From contig NZ_CP071139.1 in assembly GCF_017639205.1 (NCBI RefSeq), positions 1,488,001-1,552,000 of the forward strand: 64,000 nucleotides of DNA. Reading direction: 5' to 3'. Positions 49,155 to 57,414 of this stretch are shown here, piece after piece. Every line of letters begins with the position of its first letter. Positions within the stretch are counted from its first letter, which is position 1. The notes under the pieces are model-generated. The model ran no database searches and was not told where the DNA came from. It was given only the letters and a program-made list of their open reading frames with translations. Both the position numbers and the translations under genes were made by a program. The stretch is from Streptomyces nojiriensis (GTDB lineage Bacteria > Actinomycetota > Actinomycetes > Streptomycetales > Streptomycetaceae).

Positions 49155-50450
49155 TCAGTTGGCCGTCAGGGTGGCCGAGCGGCGCGGGATGGCGAAGGCG
49201 TCCAGTTCCGCGCGGGTCAGGCCGGTGAGGGCGGTGACCTCGTCGGTGCCCACCGCGCCGCAGTCGAGCCCGCGGACCAGGTAGCCGGCCAGGGCCTTGG
49301 CGGTGGCCGGCTCGTCCATCACGTCGCCCTCGATCTTGGCGACGTACGCCTTCAGGCGCGCGGCGGCGGCCTCCAGGCCCTCGCGGTAGAAGGTGAAGAC
49401 GGCCGCGTAGCGGGTCGGCAGGTGTGCCGGGTGCATGTCCCAGCCCTGGTAGTAGGCGCGGGCCAGGGCGCGGCGGGTCAGGCCGTAGTGCAGCTTCCAG
49501 GCCTCGTGGACGTGCTCGGTGGTGCCGATCGGCAGGACGTTGGTCGAGCCGTCGGAGACGCGTACGCCGGTGCCGGCGGCCGCGACCTGCATGATCGCCT
49601 TCGCGTGGTCGGCGGCGGGGTGGTCGCTCGACTGGTACGCGGCGGAGACGCCGACGCAGGCGCTGTAGTCGAAGGTGCCGTAGTGCAGGCCGGTGGCGCG
49701 GCCCCTGGAGGCCTCGATCATCCGGGCGACCGTGGCGGTGCCGTCGGAGGCGACGATGGACTGGCTGGTCTCGATCTGGATCTCGAAGCCGATCCGGCCC
49801 GGGCGCAGGCCGCGGGTGGTCTCGAAGGCCTCCAGCAGCTTGACGAAGGCGCTGACCTGCTCGGCGTAGGTGACCTTCGGCAGGGTCAGGACGAGGCCCT
49901 CGGGCAGGCCGCCGTGCTCCAGCAGGCCGGAGAGGAAGATGTCCGTGGTGCGGATGCCGCGGTCCCGGACGTTGGACTCCATGCACTTCATGCGGATGCC
50001 CATGTACGGGGCGTTGGTGCCGTTGGAGAAGGCCTCCGAGACGAGGCGGGCGGCGCGGGCCGCGGCCTGGTCCTCCTCCTCGCCGGAGCGGACGCCGAAG
50101 CCGTCCTCGAAGTCGACGCGGAGGTCCTCGATGGGCTCGCTGAGCAGCTTGGCGCGGACGCGGTCGTACACGGGTGCGGCCAGTTCGTCGGAGATGCCGA
50201 GCACCTTGGCGAAGGTGGCGGCGTCCGGGGCGTGCTCGTCGAGGGCGGCGAGGGCCTGGTCGCCCCAGGAGCGGATGGTGTCCGCGGCGAAGACGTCGCC
50301 GGGGACGTAGACCGTGTGGATGGGCTGCCGGGTGCCGGGGTCGCCCGGGTAGTGGCGCGCGAGTTCCGCGTCCACCGGCGCGAGGGAGGCACTGATGCCC
50401 TCGCTGACCGCGCCTGCGAGGCTCGTCGCCACCTTCTCCTGCTGACCCAT
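49155..50450 (-). CDS. DUF6986 family protein (HpcH/citrate lyase-like TIM barrel)
   Basis: A 431-residue protein. ATG 50450 has GAGGAG upstream (starts MGQQEKVATSLAG). The barrel segments VDFEDGFGVRSGEEED, GIRMKCMES, LPKVTYAEQVSAFVKLLEAFE and GFEIQIETSQSIV follow the HpcH/HpaI and malyl-CoA/citrate lyase pattern: Asp/Glu metal ligands and an RMK substrate-binding loop. ATGLHYGTFDYSACVG and TNVLPIG are specific to the DUF6986 group. The reaction is unknown but probably a C-C lyase with an acyl or 2-oxo acid substrate. Confidence 0.85.
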   Translation of the reverse strand: MGQQEKVATSLAGAVSEGISASLAPVDAELARHYPGDPGTRQPIHTVYVPGDVFAADTIRSWGDQALAALDEHAPDAATFAKVLGISDELAAPVYDRVRAKLLSEPIEDLRVDFEDGFGVRSGEEEDQAAARAARLVSEAFSNGTNAPYMGIRMKCMESNVRDRGIRTTDIFLSGLLEHGGLPEGLVLTLPKVTYAEQVSAFVKLLEAFETTRGLRPGRIGFEIQIETSQSIVASDGTATVARMIEASRGRATGLHYGTFDYSACVGVSAAYQSSDHPAADHAKAIMQVAAAGTGVRVSDGSTNVLPIGTTEHVHEAWKLHYGLTRRALARAYYQGWDMHPAHLPTRYAAVFTFYREGLEAAAARLKAYVAKIEGDVMDEPATAKALAGYLVRGLDCGAVGTDEVTALTGLTRAELDAFAIPRRSATLTAN

Positions 50451-50633
50451 CGTGCACTCTCCTCTTTTCCGCTTCACGGAAGCTTAGATCCGCATAGCAG
50501 AATTTAGCCACGGGGTTCCGCTCAGTCAATGGTCCCCCTGCCGTCCTGGACAAACGACTCGGGGCCACGCGGTGACAAACACCACACAGCCCCGGAGTCG
50601 GAGAGTACGCAGGTCAGCAGCTACGGAGCCGGA

Positions 50634-52157
50634 TCAGGCCGGGGCCTGTGCCTCCCGCAGGCGGGGAACGAAGACGGCCGTGACGAGGGCGGCGGCCGGC
50701 CACGCCGCCAGCCCCCAGCCCACCGCCGCGTAGACGGCTCGGCCGTCGGCCGCCAGGATGCCGGCGAACACCACCGCGTTGAACAGCCCGGACTCCGTGC
50801 CGAGCCAGGCCACCCAGGGGTCCCGCCGGGCCAGCGCGCCGACCAGCCCCCGGACGAAGTGGGACAGGAACAGCAGCACGAACCCCGACAGGAGCAGGAC
50901 CAGCACCCCCACCCACCACGGGGCCGGCGGCCAGAACAGCAGCAGCACACCGATGAGGACACCGGCCGTCAGCGCCGCCGCGACTCCCCGGCTCTCCTCG
51001 TCGGGCACATCGGCGGAACTCCTGGAGACGAGGAAGGCCAGCAGGCAGGCGAGCAGTGCGGCACCGAGCGTCCGGAGGGTCAGCGAGCCCCATTCGCCGA
51101 GGAAGACGAGCTGGGTGTACACCCCGGCGGCGGCGAGCAGGGAGCCCCACAGGAGCCGCGGCCGGGTTCCGGGTACCGACGAGGCCGGAATCGGGTGGCG
51201 GGTCCCGGCGCGCGCGGCGGACACCGGCGGAGGCGGATCGGTTCCCAGGGCGGTCTCGGTGTCGCGCCCGGGCGCCGGATCGGCCACCGTCCGGGAGCGG
51301 GACCTGGAGCGGGCACCGGTCGCCGCCTTGCGCAACCGGTCGATCACCTGCTGCGCGTCGTCCGGTCGTGCCGCGGGCTCCTTGGCCAGCAGCTCCAGCA
51401 CCAGCCGTTCCAGCTCCTCGGGCACCGCGGGCCGGAGGTCCCTGATCGGGGCGGGCTCACCGGTGAGGTGCTGCGAGAGCACCGACAGCCCGGAGCCGGT
51501 GAACGGCGGCCGGCCGGCGAGCAGTTCGTACAGCATGCAGCCGAGGGAGTACAGGTCGCTGCGGCCGTCGATGCGACGGTCGCCGCGCGCCTGTTCCGGG
51601 GACATGTAGGCCGGCGTGCCGATGGCCGCGCCGGTGGCCGTCAGACCGGTCCCGGTCTCCTCCGCGAGGCGGGCGATGCCGAAGTCGCAGATGGTGACGT
51701 CGGCCTCGGCGGGCCCGTGGACCATGATGTTGGCCGGTTTGATGTCCCGGTGGACCACGCCGGCCCGGTGTGCCGCGGCCAGGCCCTCGCAGATCTGGAC
51801 CGCCCACCGGATCACGGCGGCGGGGTCCATGCCCGAGCGGTGGTCGCGCAGCACGGCGGTCAGGGGCCGCCCCCGCACCAGCTCCATCACGAGGTAGAGC
51901 ACCGGGCTGCCGTCGACCTCGACCTCGCCGTGGTCGTGGACGGTCACGATCCGGGGATGGGCCAGACCCGCGGCCGTGCGGGCCTCTTTGCGGAACCGCT
52001 CCTCCAGGAGGTGGTCACCGGCCACGCCGCGGGAGATCACCTTGACCGCGACCTCCCGGTCGAGCCGCAGGTCCCGGGCCTGCCACACCTCGCCCATCCC
52101 ACCGGCCCCGAGCCTGCGCTCCAGCCGGTAACGCCCCTCCAGTAACGCGCCCCGCAT
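50634..52157 (-). CDS. Ser/Thr protein kinase with C-terminal membrane domain
   Basis: A 507-residue kinase. The N-terminal domain has LGAGGMGEVWQA, VAVKVIS (Lys), HRDIKPANIMV, CDFGIARL and GTPAYMSPEQ, complete for catalysis. A basic linker (about 270-330, RSRSRSR) precedes four or five hydrophobic helices (about 345-480). There is no extracellular sensor domain, unlike the kinase at 2544, so it may sense membrane state. ATG 52157 has GGAGGGAG upstream. A hairpin or promoter between it and etfA is not obvious; the 240 bases in between hold no gene. Confidence 0.92.
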   Translation of the reverse strand: MRGALLEGRYRLERRLGAGGMGEVWQARDLRLDREVAVKVISRGVAGDHLLEERFRKEARTAAGLAHPRIVTVHDHGEVEVDGSPVLYLVMELVRGRPLTAVLRDHRSGMDPAAVIRWAVQICEGLAAAHRAGVVHRDIKPANIMVHGPAEADVTICDFGIARLAEETGTGLTATGAAIGTPAYMSPEQARGDRRIDGRSDLYSLGCMLYELLAGRPPFTGSGLSVLSQHLTGEPAPIRDLRPAVPEELERLVLELLAKEPAARPDDAQQVIDRLRKAATGARSRSRSRTVADPAPGRDTETALGTDPPPPVSAARAGTRHPIPASSVPGTRPRLLWGSLLAAAGVYTQLVFLGEWGSLTLRTLGAALLACLLAFLVSRSSADVPDEESRGVAAALTAGVLIGVLLLFWPPAPWWVGVLVLLLSGFVLLFLSHFVRGLVGALARRDPWVAWLGTESGLFNAVVFAGILAADGRAVYAAVGWGLAAWPAAALVTAVFVPRLREAQAPA

Positions 52158-52396
52158 CGGAAGAACTCCCTCCCCGCTCCCGAGCCCTCCCCGGGCTGAT
52201 CGCAGCCTACGCCCCTCCCACGACCGCACGAGAGGGGTTGGCGGAGCGGTCCCCCGCTCAGGGGAAAGGCAGTTCCGAGGACGACGAGGGCCTCCCCGGT
52301 CCGGTGGGGACGTCACCGTCCGCACCGGCCCTGGAAGGCCCTCACTCGTTCGTGCACCCGGTACGGCGTCGCGTCGTCGTCCCGGGGCCGGGGCGA

Positions 52397-53359
52397 CTAG
52401 CCCTTGCGCGCCTTGATCTCGTCGGTCAGCTGCGGGACGACGGCGAAGAGGTCGCCGACGACGCCGTAGTCGACGAGGTCGAAGATCGGGGCCTCGGCGT
52501 CCTTGTTGATGGCCACGATGGTCTTCGAGGTCTGCATGCCGGCCCGGTGCTGGATCGCGCCCGAGATACCGGAGGCGATGTACAGCTGCGGGGAGACCGA
52601 CTTGCCGGTCTGGCCGACCTGGTTGGAGTGCGGGTACCAGCCGGCGTCCACGGCGGCGCGCGAGGCACCGACGGCCGCACCGAGGGAGTCCGCGAGGTCC
52701 TCGATGACGTGGAAGTTCTCGGCACCGTTGACGCCACGGCCGCCGGAGACGACGATCGCGGCCTCGGTCAGCTCGGGGCGGCCGGTCGACTCGCGCGGGG
52801 TGCGACCGGTGACCTTGGTGCCGGTGGCCAGGGCGCCGAAGGTGACGGCGAGCGCCTCGACGGCGCCGGCGGCCGGGGCGGCCTCGACCGGAGCCGAGTT
52901 CGGCTTCACGGTGATGACCGGAGTGCCCTTGGAGACGCGGGACTTGGTGGTGAACGACGCGGCGAAGGCGGACTGCGTCGCGACCGGACCCTCGTCACCC
53001 GCCTCCAGGTCGATGGCGTCGGTGATGATGCCGGAGCCGATGCGGACGGCCAGGCGCGCGGCGATCTCCTTGCCCTCGGCGGAGGACGGGACGAGCACCG
53101 CGGCCGGGGACACCGCGTCGTACGCGGCCTGGAGCGCGTCCACCTTCGGTACCACGAGGTACTCGGTGAACTCGGGGGCGTCGGCGGTGAGGACCTTGAC
53201 CGCGCCGTGCTCGGCGAGCACGGCGGCGGTGGCGTCGGCACCGGCGCCCAGGGCGACGGCGACGGGCTCGCCGATGCGGCGGGCCAGCGTCAGCAGCTCG
53301 AGGGTGGGCTTGCGGACGGCGCCGTCCACGTGGTCGACGTAGACGAGAACTTCAGCCAT
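52397..53359 (-). CDS. etfA: Electron transfer flavoprotein alpha subunit
   Basis: A 320-residue EtfA. The C-terminal FAD domain carries [39 protein letters not shown] and [20 protein letters not shown], the standard ETF-alpha FAD signature. With EtfB it accepts electrons from acyl-CoA and related dehydrogenases and passes them to the quinone pool. It lies 58 bases downstream of etfB on the same strand and the pair is surely one operon. Start ATG 53359 ([11 protein letters not shown]). Confidence 0.96.
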   Translation of the reverse strand: MAEVLVYVDHVDGAVRKPTLELLTLARRIGEPVAVALGAGADATAAVLAEHGAVKVLTADAPEFTEYLVVPKVDALQAAYDAVSPAAVLVPSSAEGKEIAARLAVRIGSGIITDAIDLEAGDEGPVATQSAFAASFTTKSRVSKGTPVITVKPNSAPVEAAPAAGAVEALAVTFGALATGTKVTGRTPRESTGRPELTEAAIVVSGGRGVNGAENFHVIEDLADSLGAAVGASRAAVDAGWYPHSNQVGQTGKSVSPQLYIASGISGAIQHRAGMQTSKTIVAINKDAEAPIFDLVDYGVVGDLFAVVPQLTDEIKARKG

Positions 53360-53417
53360 GGGACTGCTCTCCTGCGATTGCGAAGTGTCTGGGGGCTAAG
53401 AGGGGTGGCCGAGGTTC

Positions 53418-54203
53418 TTAGATGAACTTCTGGCCGGCCAGGAACTCGGCCAGCTGCTTGCCGCCCTCGCCCTCGTCCTTGACGATCGTGCCGGCGGTAC
53501 GGGCCGGGCGCTGCGCCGCGGAGTCGACCGCGGTCCAGGAGCCCTCGAGGCCGACCTCGTCGGACTCCAGGTCCAGGTCGGACAGGTCCCAGGACTCGAC
53601 CGGCTTCTTCTTGGCGGCCATGATGCCCTTGAAGGACGGGTAGCGGGCCTCGCCCGACTGGTCCGTCACCGAGACGAGCGCGGGGAGGGAGGCCTCCAGC
53701 TGCTCGCTGGCGGTGTCGCCGTCACGGCGGCCGGTCACGGTGCCGTCCTCGACCTTGACCTCGGAGAGCAGGGTGACCTGCGGGACGCCCAGGCGCTCGG
53801 CCAGGATCGCCGGCAGCACACCCATGGTGCCGTCGGTCGACGCCATGCCGGTGATGACCAGGTCGTAGCCGGCCTTCTCGATCGCCTTGGCGAGCACCAG
53901 CGAGGTGCCCATGACGTCACTGCCGTGCAGGTCGTCGTCCTCGACGTGGATGGCCTTGTCGGCGCCCATCGAGAGCGCCTTGCGCAGCGCGTCCTTGGCG
54001 TCCTCGGGGCCCACCGTCAGAACGGTGATCTCGGCATCGTCGGCCTCGTCGGCGATCTGCAGCGCCTGCTCGACGGCGTACTCGTCGAGCTCCGACAGCA
54101 GGCCGTCGACGTCGTCACGGTTGACGGTCAAGTCCTCGGTGAACTGCCGGTCGCCCGTGGCGTCGGGCACGTACTTCACACAGACAACGATCCTCAGGCT
54201 CAC
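53418..54203 (-). CDS. etfB: Electron transfer flavoprotein beta subunit
   Basis: A 261-residue EtfB. GTG 54203 has GGTAGGAG upstream and gives VSLRIVVCVKYVPDATGD. The AMP-binding region and the recognition loop (ALVSVTDQSGEARYPSFKGIMAAKKKPVESWD) are intact. It is the first gene of etfBA, upstream of etfA. The stretch 54204-54403 holds only regulatory sequence, with an operator-like TACTCGCCAGTA at 54312. Confidence 0.96.
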   Translation of the reverse strand: MSLRIVVCVKYVPDATGDRQFTEDLTVNRDDVDGLLSELDEYAVEQALQIADEADDAEITVLTVGPEDAKDALRKALSMGADKAIHVEDDDLHGSDVMGTSLVLAKAIEKAGYDLVITGMASTDGTMGVLPAILAERLGVPQVTLLSEVKVEDGTVTGRRDGDTASEQLEASLPALVSVTDQSGEARYPSFKGIMAAKKKPVESWDLSDLDLESDEVGLEGSWTAVDSAAQRPARTAGTIVKDEGEGGKQLAEFLAGQKFI

Positions 54204-54311
54204 GCCGGCTCTCCTACCGCATCGTCTTTTCTGGTACCGCCTTATGCAGGCAGCATAGGCGCCTTGTCGGGCGGATCCCGGTCGGGGCGGCCCGCGCTCC
54301 GAAGGGAATGT

Positions 54312-54323
54312 TACTCGCCAGTA
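54312..54323. promoter_or_regulatory. Operator-like repeat upstream of etfBA
   Basis: TACT-CGCC-AGTA, inverted repeat in a TTACTCGCCAGTACAC context, 109 bases before the etfB start. Similar TACT...AGTA sites bind TetR-type fatty-acid regulators in actinobacteria. A role in controlling etfBA with acyl-CoA catabolism is inference. Confidence 0.35.
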
Positions 54324-54403
54324 CACCGTGGGTCCCGCCAAGTCGCAAGGCTGGTGAGCTGTGATCTGCCCAACGCCGCCCGACCCTCCCAAGCAGGGAC
54401 GAT

Positions 54404-54991
54404 TCAGTCGCGCAACGCGTTGAAGCGCCCCTGGTGGTACAGCAGGGGGCGGCCTTCCCCGGCCGGGTCCCCGACGACCGCCTCAGCGATGATCACACGA
54501 TGTTCGCCGGCGGGCACACGTGCGACCACCCGGCAGACCAGCCACGCCAGTACGCCGTCCAGCACCGGCACCCCGTGCGGGCCGGCGGCCCAGCCGGTCG
54601 GCGGCCCGAAACGGTCGGCTCCGCTGCGGGCGAACAGGCCTGCCAGCTCCCGTTGGTGCTCGCCGAGTATGTGGACGCCGAGGTACTCGCTGTCGCGCAC
54701 CGCGGGCCAGCTGGAGGCCCCGGTGGAGATCGTGAAGGACAGCAGCGGCGGATCGGCCGAGACGGAGTTGAGCGAGGTGGCGGTGAACCCGACCGGGCGG
54801 CCGCCGTCCTGGGCGGTGATCACCGCGACCCCCGCGGCGTGCTGCCGGAACACCGAACGCAGCAGGTCGGGCGAGCCGGTGCGGGCCGTGGCGGTGACCG
54901 CGTCGGTGGCCGTACCGGCGCCGGAACGGGGGGAGAGAGGGGAGCGGGGGGACGGAGCCGTGGACACCGTCGGGACTGTCGGAGCAGTCAT
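54404..54991 (-). CDS. Flavin reductase family protein (FMN-binding)
   Basis: A 195-residue split-barrel flavin-binding protein. The core is SVFRQHAAGVAVITAQDGGRPVGFTATSLNSVSADPPLLSFTIS, the standard signature of HpaC/NADH:FMN reductases, with the SVSADPPL loop gripping FMN and GEHRVIIAEAV at the C-terminus. It supplies reduced flavin to a monooxygenase partner, which is not adjacent. The first 40 residues (Thr/Pro/Ser/Ala-rich) are unconserved. ATG 54991 is chosen; it is preceded by a 26-residue leader peptide gene 62 bases upstream. Confidence 0.92.
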   Translation of the reverse strand: MTAPTVPTVSTAPSPRSPLSPRSGAGTATDAVTATARTGSPDLLRSVFRQHAAGVAVITAQDGGRPVGFTATSLNSVSADPPLLSFTISTGASSWPAVRDSEYLGVHILGEHQRELAGLFARSGADRFGPPTGWAAGPHGVPVLDGVLAWLVCRVVARVPAGEHRVIIAEAVVGDPAGEGRPLLYHQGRFNALRD

Positions 54992-55053
54992 CAGGGTTCT
55001 GCCTTCTGCCGCGGGACGCGCGGGCACTGTCGTGGGATCGGGGGCCGGGCTGT

Positions 55054-55134
55054 TCAGTGGCCCCGACAGCGCGCGCTCGCGTGGCGGACGAGGTCCACAT
55101 GGACCCGTCCGTAGAGCAGGAGTTCATACCGCAT
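55054..55134 (-). CDS. Cys-containing leader peptide upstream of flavin reductase
   Basis: A 26-residue reading frame, MRYELLLYGRVHVDLVRHAS then ARCRGH, stopping 62 bases before the flavin reductase start. The HVDLxRxAS-x-x-C block matches the small RHVDL...C peptides annotated as putative leader peptides upstream of sulfur and thiol genes in Streptomyces. TTGACT lies about 31 bases before the ATG, and a CAGGCT -10 would give a leaderless mRNA. The conserved Cys codon near the end suggests sensing of cysteine or thiol status by ribosome stalling. Confidence 0.7.
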   Translation of the reverse strand: MRYELLLYGRVHVDLVRHASARCRGH

Positions 55135-55271
55135 GCCGCCAGCCTGGCGATCTCCCGTGGACACAGTCAAGCGGGATCGGGCAGATGTCAGGCGCGTCAC
55201 GCTGTGTGCGGGCGCGCGCACCGGCGCCCCCGGCCCCGCCGCGTCGGGCCGCCCGGCCGCCGGGCCGCGCG

Positions 55272-55601
55272 TCACACGGCGGCCCCGAGGGCGGCGATCA
55301 CGTCCACCTTGCGCGGCATTCCGGCCGCCCGCCGCACGATCCGGCCCGTCCGGTCCAGTACCAGCACGGTCGGGGTCTTCTCGATCCCGAGGGCCCGTAC
55401 CAGTTCGAGCCGCTCCTCCGCGTCGATCTCGATGTGCGCCACCCCGTCCACCATCGCCGCGACCTCGGCGAGGATCCGCCGCGTGGCCCGGCAGGGCTGG
55501 CAGAAGGCGCTGGAGAACTGCACCAGGCTGGCCCGCTCCCCCGGTTCCGCACCCAGTTCGGCCGCGCCCAGCCGGGTCGGCGCGTCTTCCTGCCCGAGCA
55601 C
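55272..55601 (-). CDS. Thioredoxin-fold protein
   Basis: A 109-residue thioredoxin. GTG 55601 follows GAGGGGAG and gives VLGQEDAPTRLG. The active-site motif is FCQPCRATR (CQPC instead of CGPC), followed by VAHIEIDAEERLELVRALGIEKTPTVLVL with the cis-Pro in KTPTV and ending GMPRKVDVIAALGAAV. It probably reduces disulfides in partner enzymes. It lies 138 bases upstream of the leader peptide/flavin reductase unit, in the same orientation, but separated enough for its own transcript. Confidence 0.88.
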   Translation of the reverse strand: MLGQEDAPTRLGAAELGAEPGERASLVQFSSAFCQPCRATRRILAEVAAMVDGVAHIEIDAEERLELVRALGIEKTPTVLVLDRTGRIVRRAAGMPRKVDVIAALGAAV

Positions 55602-55836
55602 CCGCGCTCCCCTCGCCGTATTTCGTCCGCGTACATCATCCTCGTACGCTCGTCCGTGGATCGGAGCACCCCACGGGCCCGCGACATTCCCGGCGTGATG
55701 AGAATCTCCCCTGGCAGGGGCTTCTGGACTGGCCAGCGGGCCGCGTATGGGGCACGATCCCCATGGTCGCGTACCTACGCTTCCGTAACTTCCGGCCGGG
55801 AGCACCTCCCCAGGCAGAAAGCGGGGTCTCCCCACC

Positions 55837-56559
55837 ATGGCTGAGCTCGTCTACCCTCCCGTGATCGGCGCCGCGCACGGACTCTTCCGCGCGCTGGACA
55901 TCCGCATCGACATGAAGGGCACCGAGAACATCCCCCGCAAGGGCGGTGCGGTCCTGGTGTCGAACCACATCGGATACCTCGACTTCATCTTCGCCGGCCT
56001 GACGGCGCGGCCGCAGAAGCGCCTGGTCCGTTTCATGGCCAAGGAGTCGGTGTTCCGGCACAAGGTGTCCGGTCCGCTGATGCGCGCGATGAAGCACATC
56101 CCCGTCGACCGCACGCAGGGTGAGGCCGCCTACCAGCACGCCCTGGACTCGCTGCGGGCCGGCGAGATCATCGGCGTCTTCCCCGAGGCGACGATCTCCC
56201 AGTCCTTCACTCTCAAGAGCTTCAAGTCGGGCGCCGCGCGCATGGCGCAGGAGGCCGGGGTCCCGCTGATCCCGGTGGCGCTGTGGGGCACCCAGCGGCT
56301 GTGGACCAAGGGCCGCCCGAAGAACCTCAAGCGCAGCCACATCCCGGTGACGATGCGCGTGGGCGAGCCCGTGGAGGCCCCGGCCGACCAGTACGCCGGC
56401 GCCATCACCCGCCGGCTGCGCGAGCGCGTGCAGGAGCTGCTGGACGCCGCGCAGCGCGCCTACCCGGAGAAGCCGAAGGGCGCCGACGACTCGTGGTGGC
56501 TCCCGGCCCACCTGGGCGGAACCGCGCCGACGGCGGCCGAGGTCCGCGACGCCGGCTGA
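55837..56559 (+). CDS. Lysophospholipid acyltransferase (PlsC family)
   Basis: A 240-residue membrane-associated acyltransferase. The catalytic HX4D motif is NHIGYLDFIF near residues 47-53, and the acceptor-binding motif is GVFPEATISQ near 110. The spacing and length match 1-acyl-sn-glycerol-3-phosphate acyltransferases, which make phosphatidic acid. KGTENIPRKGGAVLVSNHIG is the usual family entry. It is divergent from the thioredoxin gene. A short CCGGCACT/AGTGCCGG hairpin (56593-56609) follows. Confidence 0.92.
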   Translation: MAELVYPPVIGAAHGLFRALDIRIDMKGTENIPRKGGAVLVSNHIGYLDFIFAGLTARPQKRLVRFMAKESVFRHKVSGPLMRAMKHIPVDRTQGEAAYQHALDSLRAGEIIGVFPEATISQSFTLKSFKSGAARMAQEAGVPLIPVALWGTQRLWTKGRPKNLKRSHIPVTMRVGEPVEAPADQYAGAITRRLRERVQELLDAAQRAYPEKPKGADDSWWLPAHLGGTAPTAAEVRDAG

Positions 56560-56592
56560 TCCCTCCCGCCCATGAGGCAGGCCTCCCGGACC

Positions 56593-56609
56593 ACCGGCAC
56601 TCAGTGCCG
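56593..56609 (+). terminator. Hairpin after the PlsC-like gene
   Basis: CCGGCACTCAGTGCCGG is symmetric about a central C; in RNA it would fold as CCGGCA-CTCAG-TGCCGG, 34 bases after the stop. It is likely a terminator, though weak. Confidence 0.5.
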
Positions 56610-56739
56610 GACGCCGCTGGGGGGGGCTCGCACGGGGCGGCGAAGCACTGCCACTGCGGCTGCCCCTCCAGTACGTCTCACCCGGCGCGTCCCGTCATGC
56701 CGCTGGATCTCGTGGCTTGACGGGTCGAAGCGCGCCCGG

Positions 56740-57333
56740 TCAGGTCGCCGCCGGGAGCTCGCGGGGGCCTCGGCCCTCCCTCTCCCCCTCCCGCCTCCGC
56801 CGGCGGTGGGCCGCGACCCGCTCCCGCGTGGCGCAGCTGCCGGAGCAGTAGCGGCGCGTGCTCCCCGGCCCGGTGGCGAGGAAGAACCGCCCGCAGCCCG
56901 CCGCCGCGCAGGCGCCCCAGGCGATCCGCCCGTACTCCGTGAGCAGCTGGGCCAGCGCGAGGGCGCCCGAGGCCAGGAACCAGTCGCCCCAGCCGCCTTC
57001 GTCGCCCCGGTCGACGTGCAGGTGCCAGGGGTGGCCGTCGTGCCGGGTCAGGCGGGGGCGGGTGCCGTACTCCGCGAACAGTGCGTTGAGGGCCTCGGCG
57101 GCGCGGTCCTCGTCGCTCTCCCCGAGCACCGCCCCCATCCGCCGGGCCGCGGCGCGCAGTGCGTCCGCGGCCGCCTCGGTGAACGCCTCCGGCGTGAGGT
57201 CGGCGGGCCGCTCCCCGTGCCCGGCCAGCAGCTCCGCGAGCGCGGCGCGCGGCAGTTCGGGGTCCGCCCGGACCGCTTCGGCGAGGTCGATCAGCCTCCG
57301 GGCCGCCGAGAACCCGTCCCGCGAGTCGCTCAT
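56740..57333 (-). CDS. CGNR zinc-finger domain protein, likely regulator
   Basis: A 197-residue protein with an N-terminal ABATE-type helical domain (ARRLIDLAEAVRADPELPRAAL) and a C-terminal CGNR zinc finger: CAAAGCGRFFLATGPGSTRRYCSGSCATRERVAAHRR, the four Cys that bind zinc. Such proteins act as transcriptional repressors of adjacent genes, especially transporters. It is divergent from an MFS transporter gene across 81 bases, with a GTAACG...CGTTAC inverted repeat (57366-57393) in between as its likely operator. Confidence 0.88.
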   Translation of the reverse strand: MSDSRDGFSAARRLIDLAEAVRADPELPRAALAELLAGHGERPADLTPEAFTEAAADALRAAARRMGAVLGESDEDRAAEALNALFAEYGTRPRLTRHDGHPWHLHVDRGDEGGWGDWFLASGALALAQLLTEYGRIAWGACAAAGCGRFFLATGPGSTRRYCSGSCATRERVAAHRRRRREGEREGRGPRELPAAT

Positions 57334-57365
57334 CCGCGCATCCTTTCGCCCTCCACGCGCATGAC

Positions 57366-57393
57366 GTAACGTCTTGTGCGGCTATCGCGTTAC
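57366..57393. promoter_or_regulatory. Inverted repeat between CGNR and MFS genes
   Basis: GTAACG and CGTTAC separated by 16 bases, in the 81-base divergent intergenic region. It is a probable binding site for the CGNR protein or another dimeric regulator. Confidence 0.45.
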
Positions 57394-57414
57394 AGCATAC
57401 CGGGGAGGGGTCCC

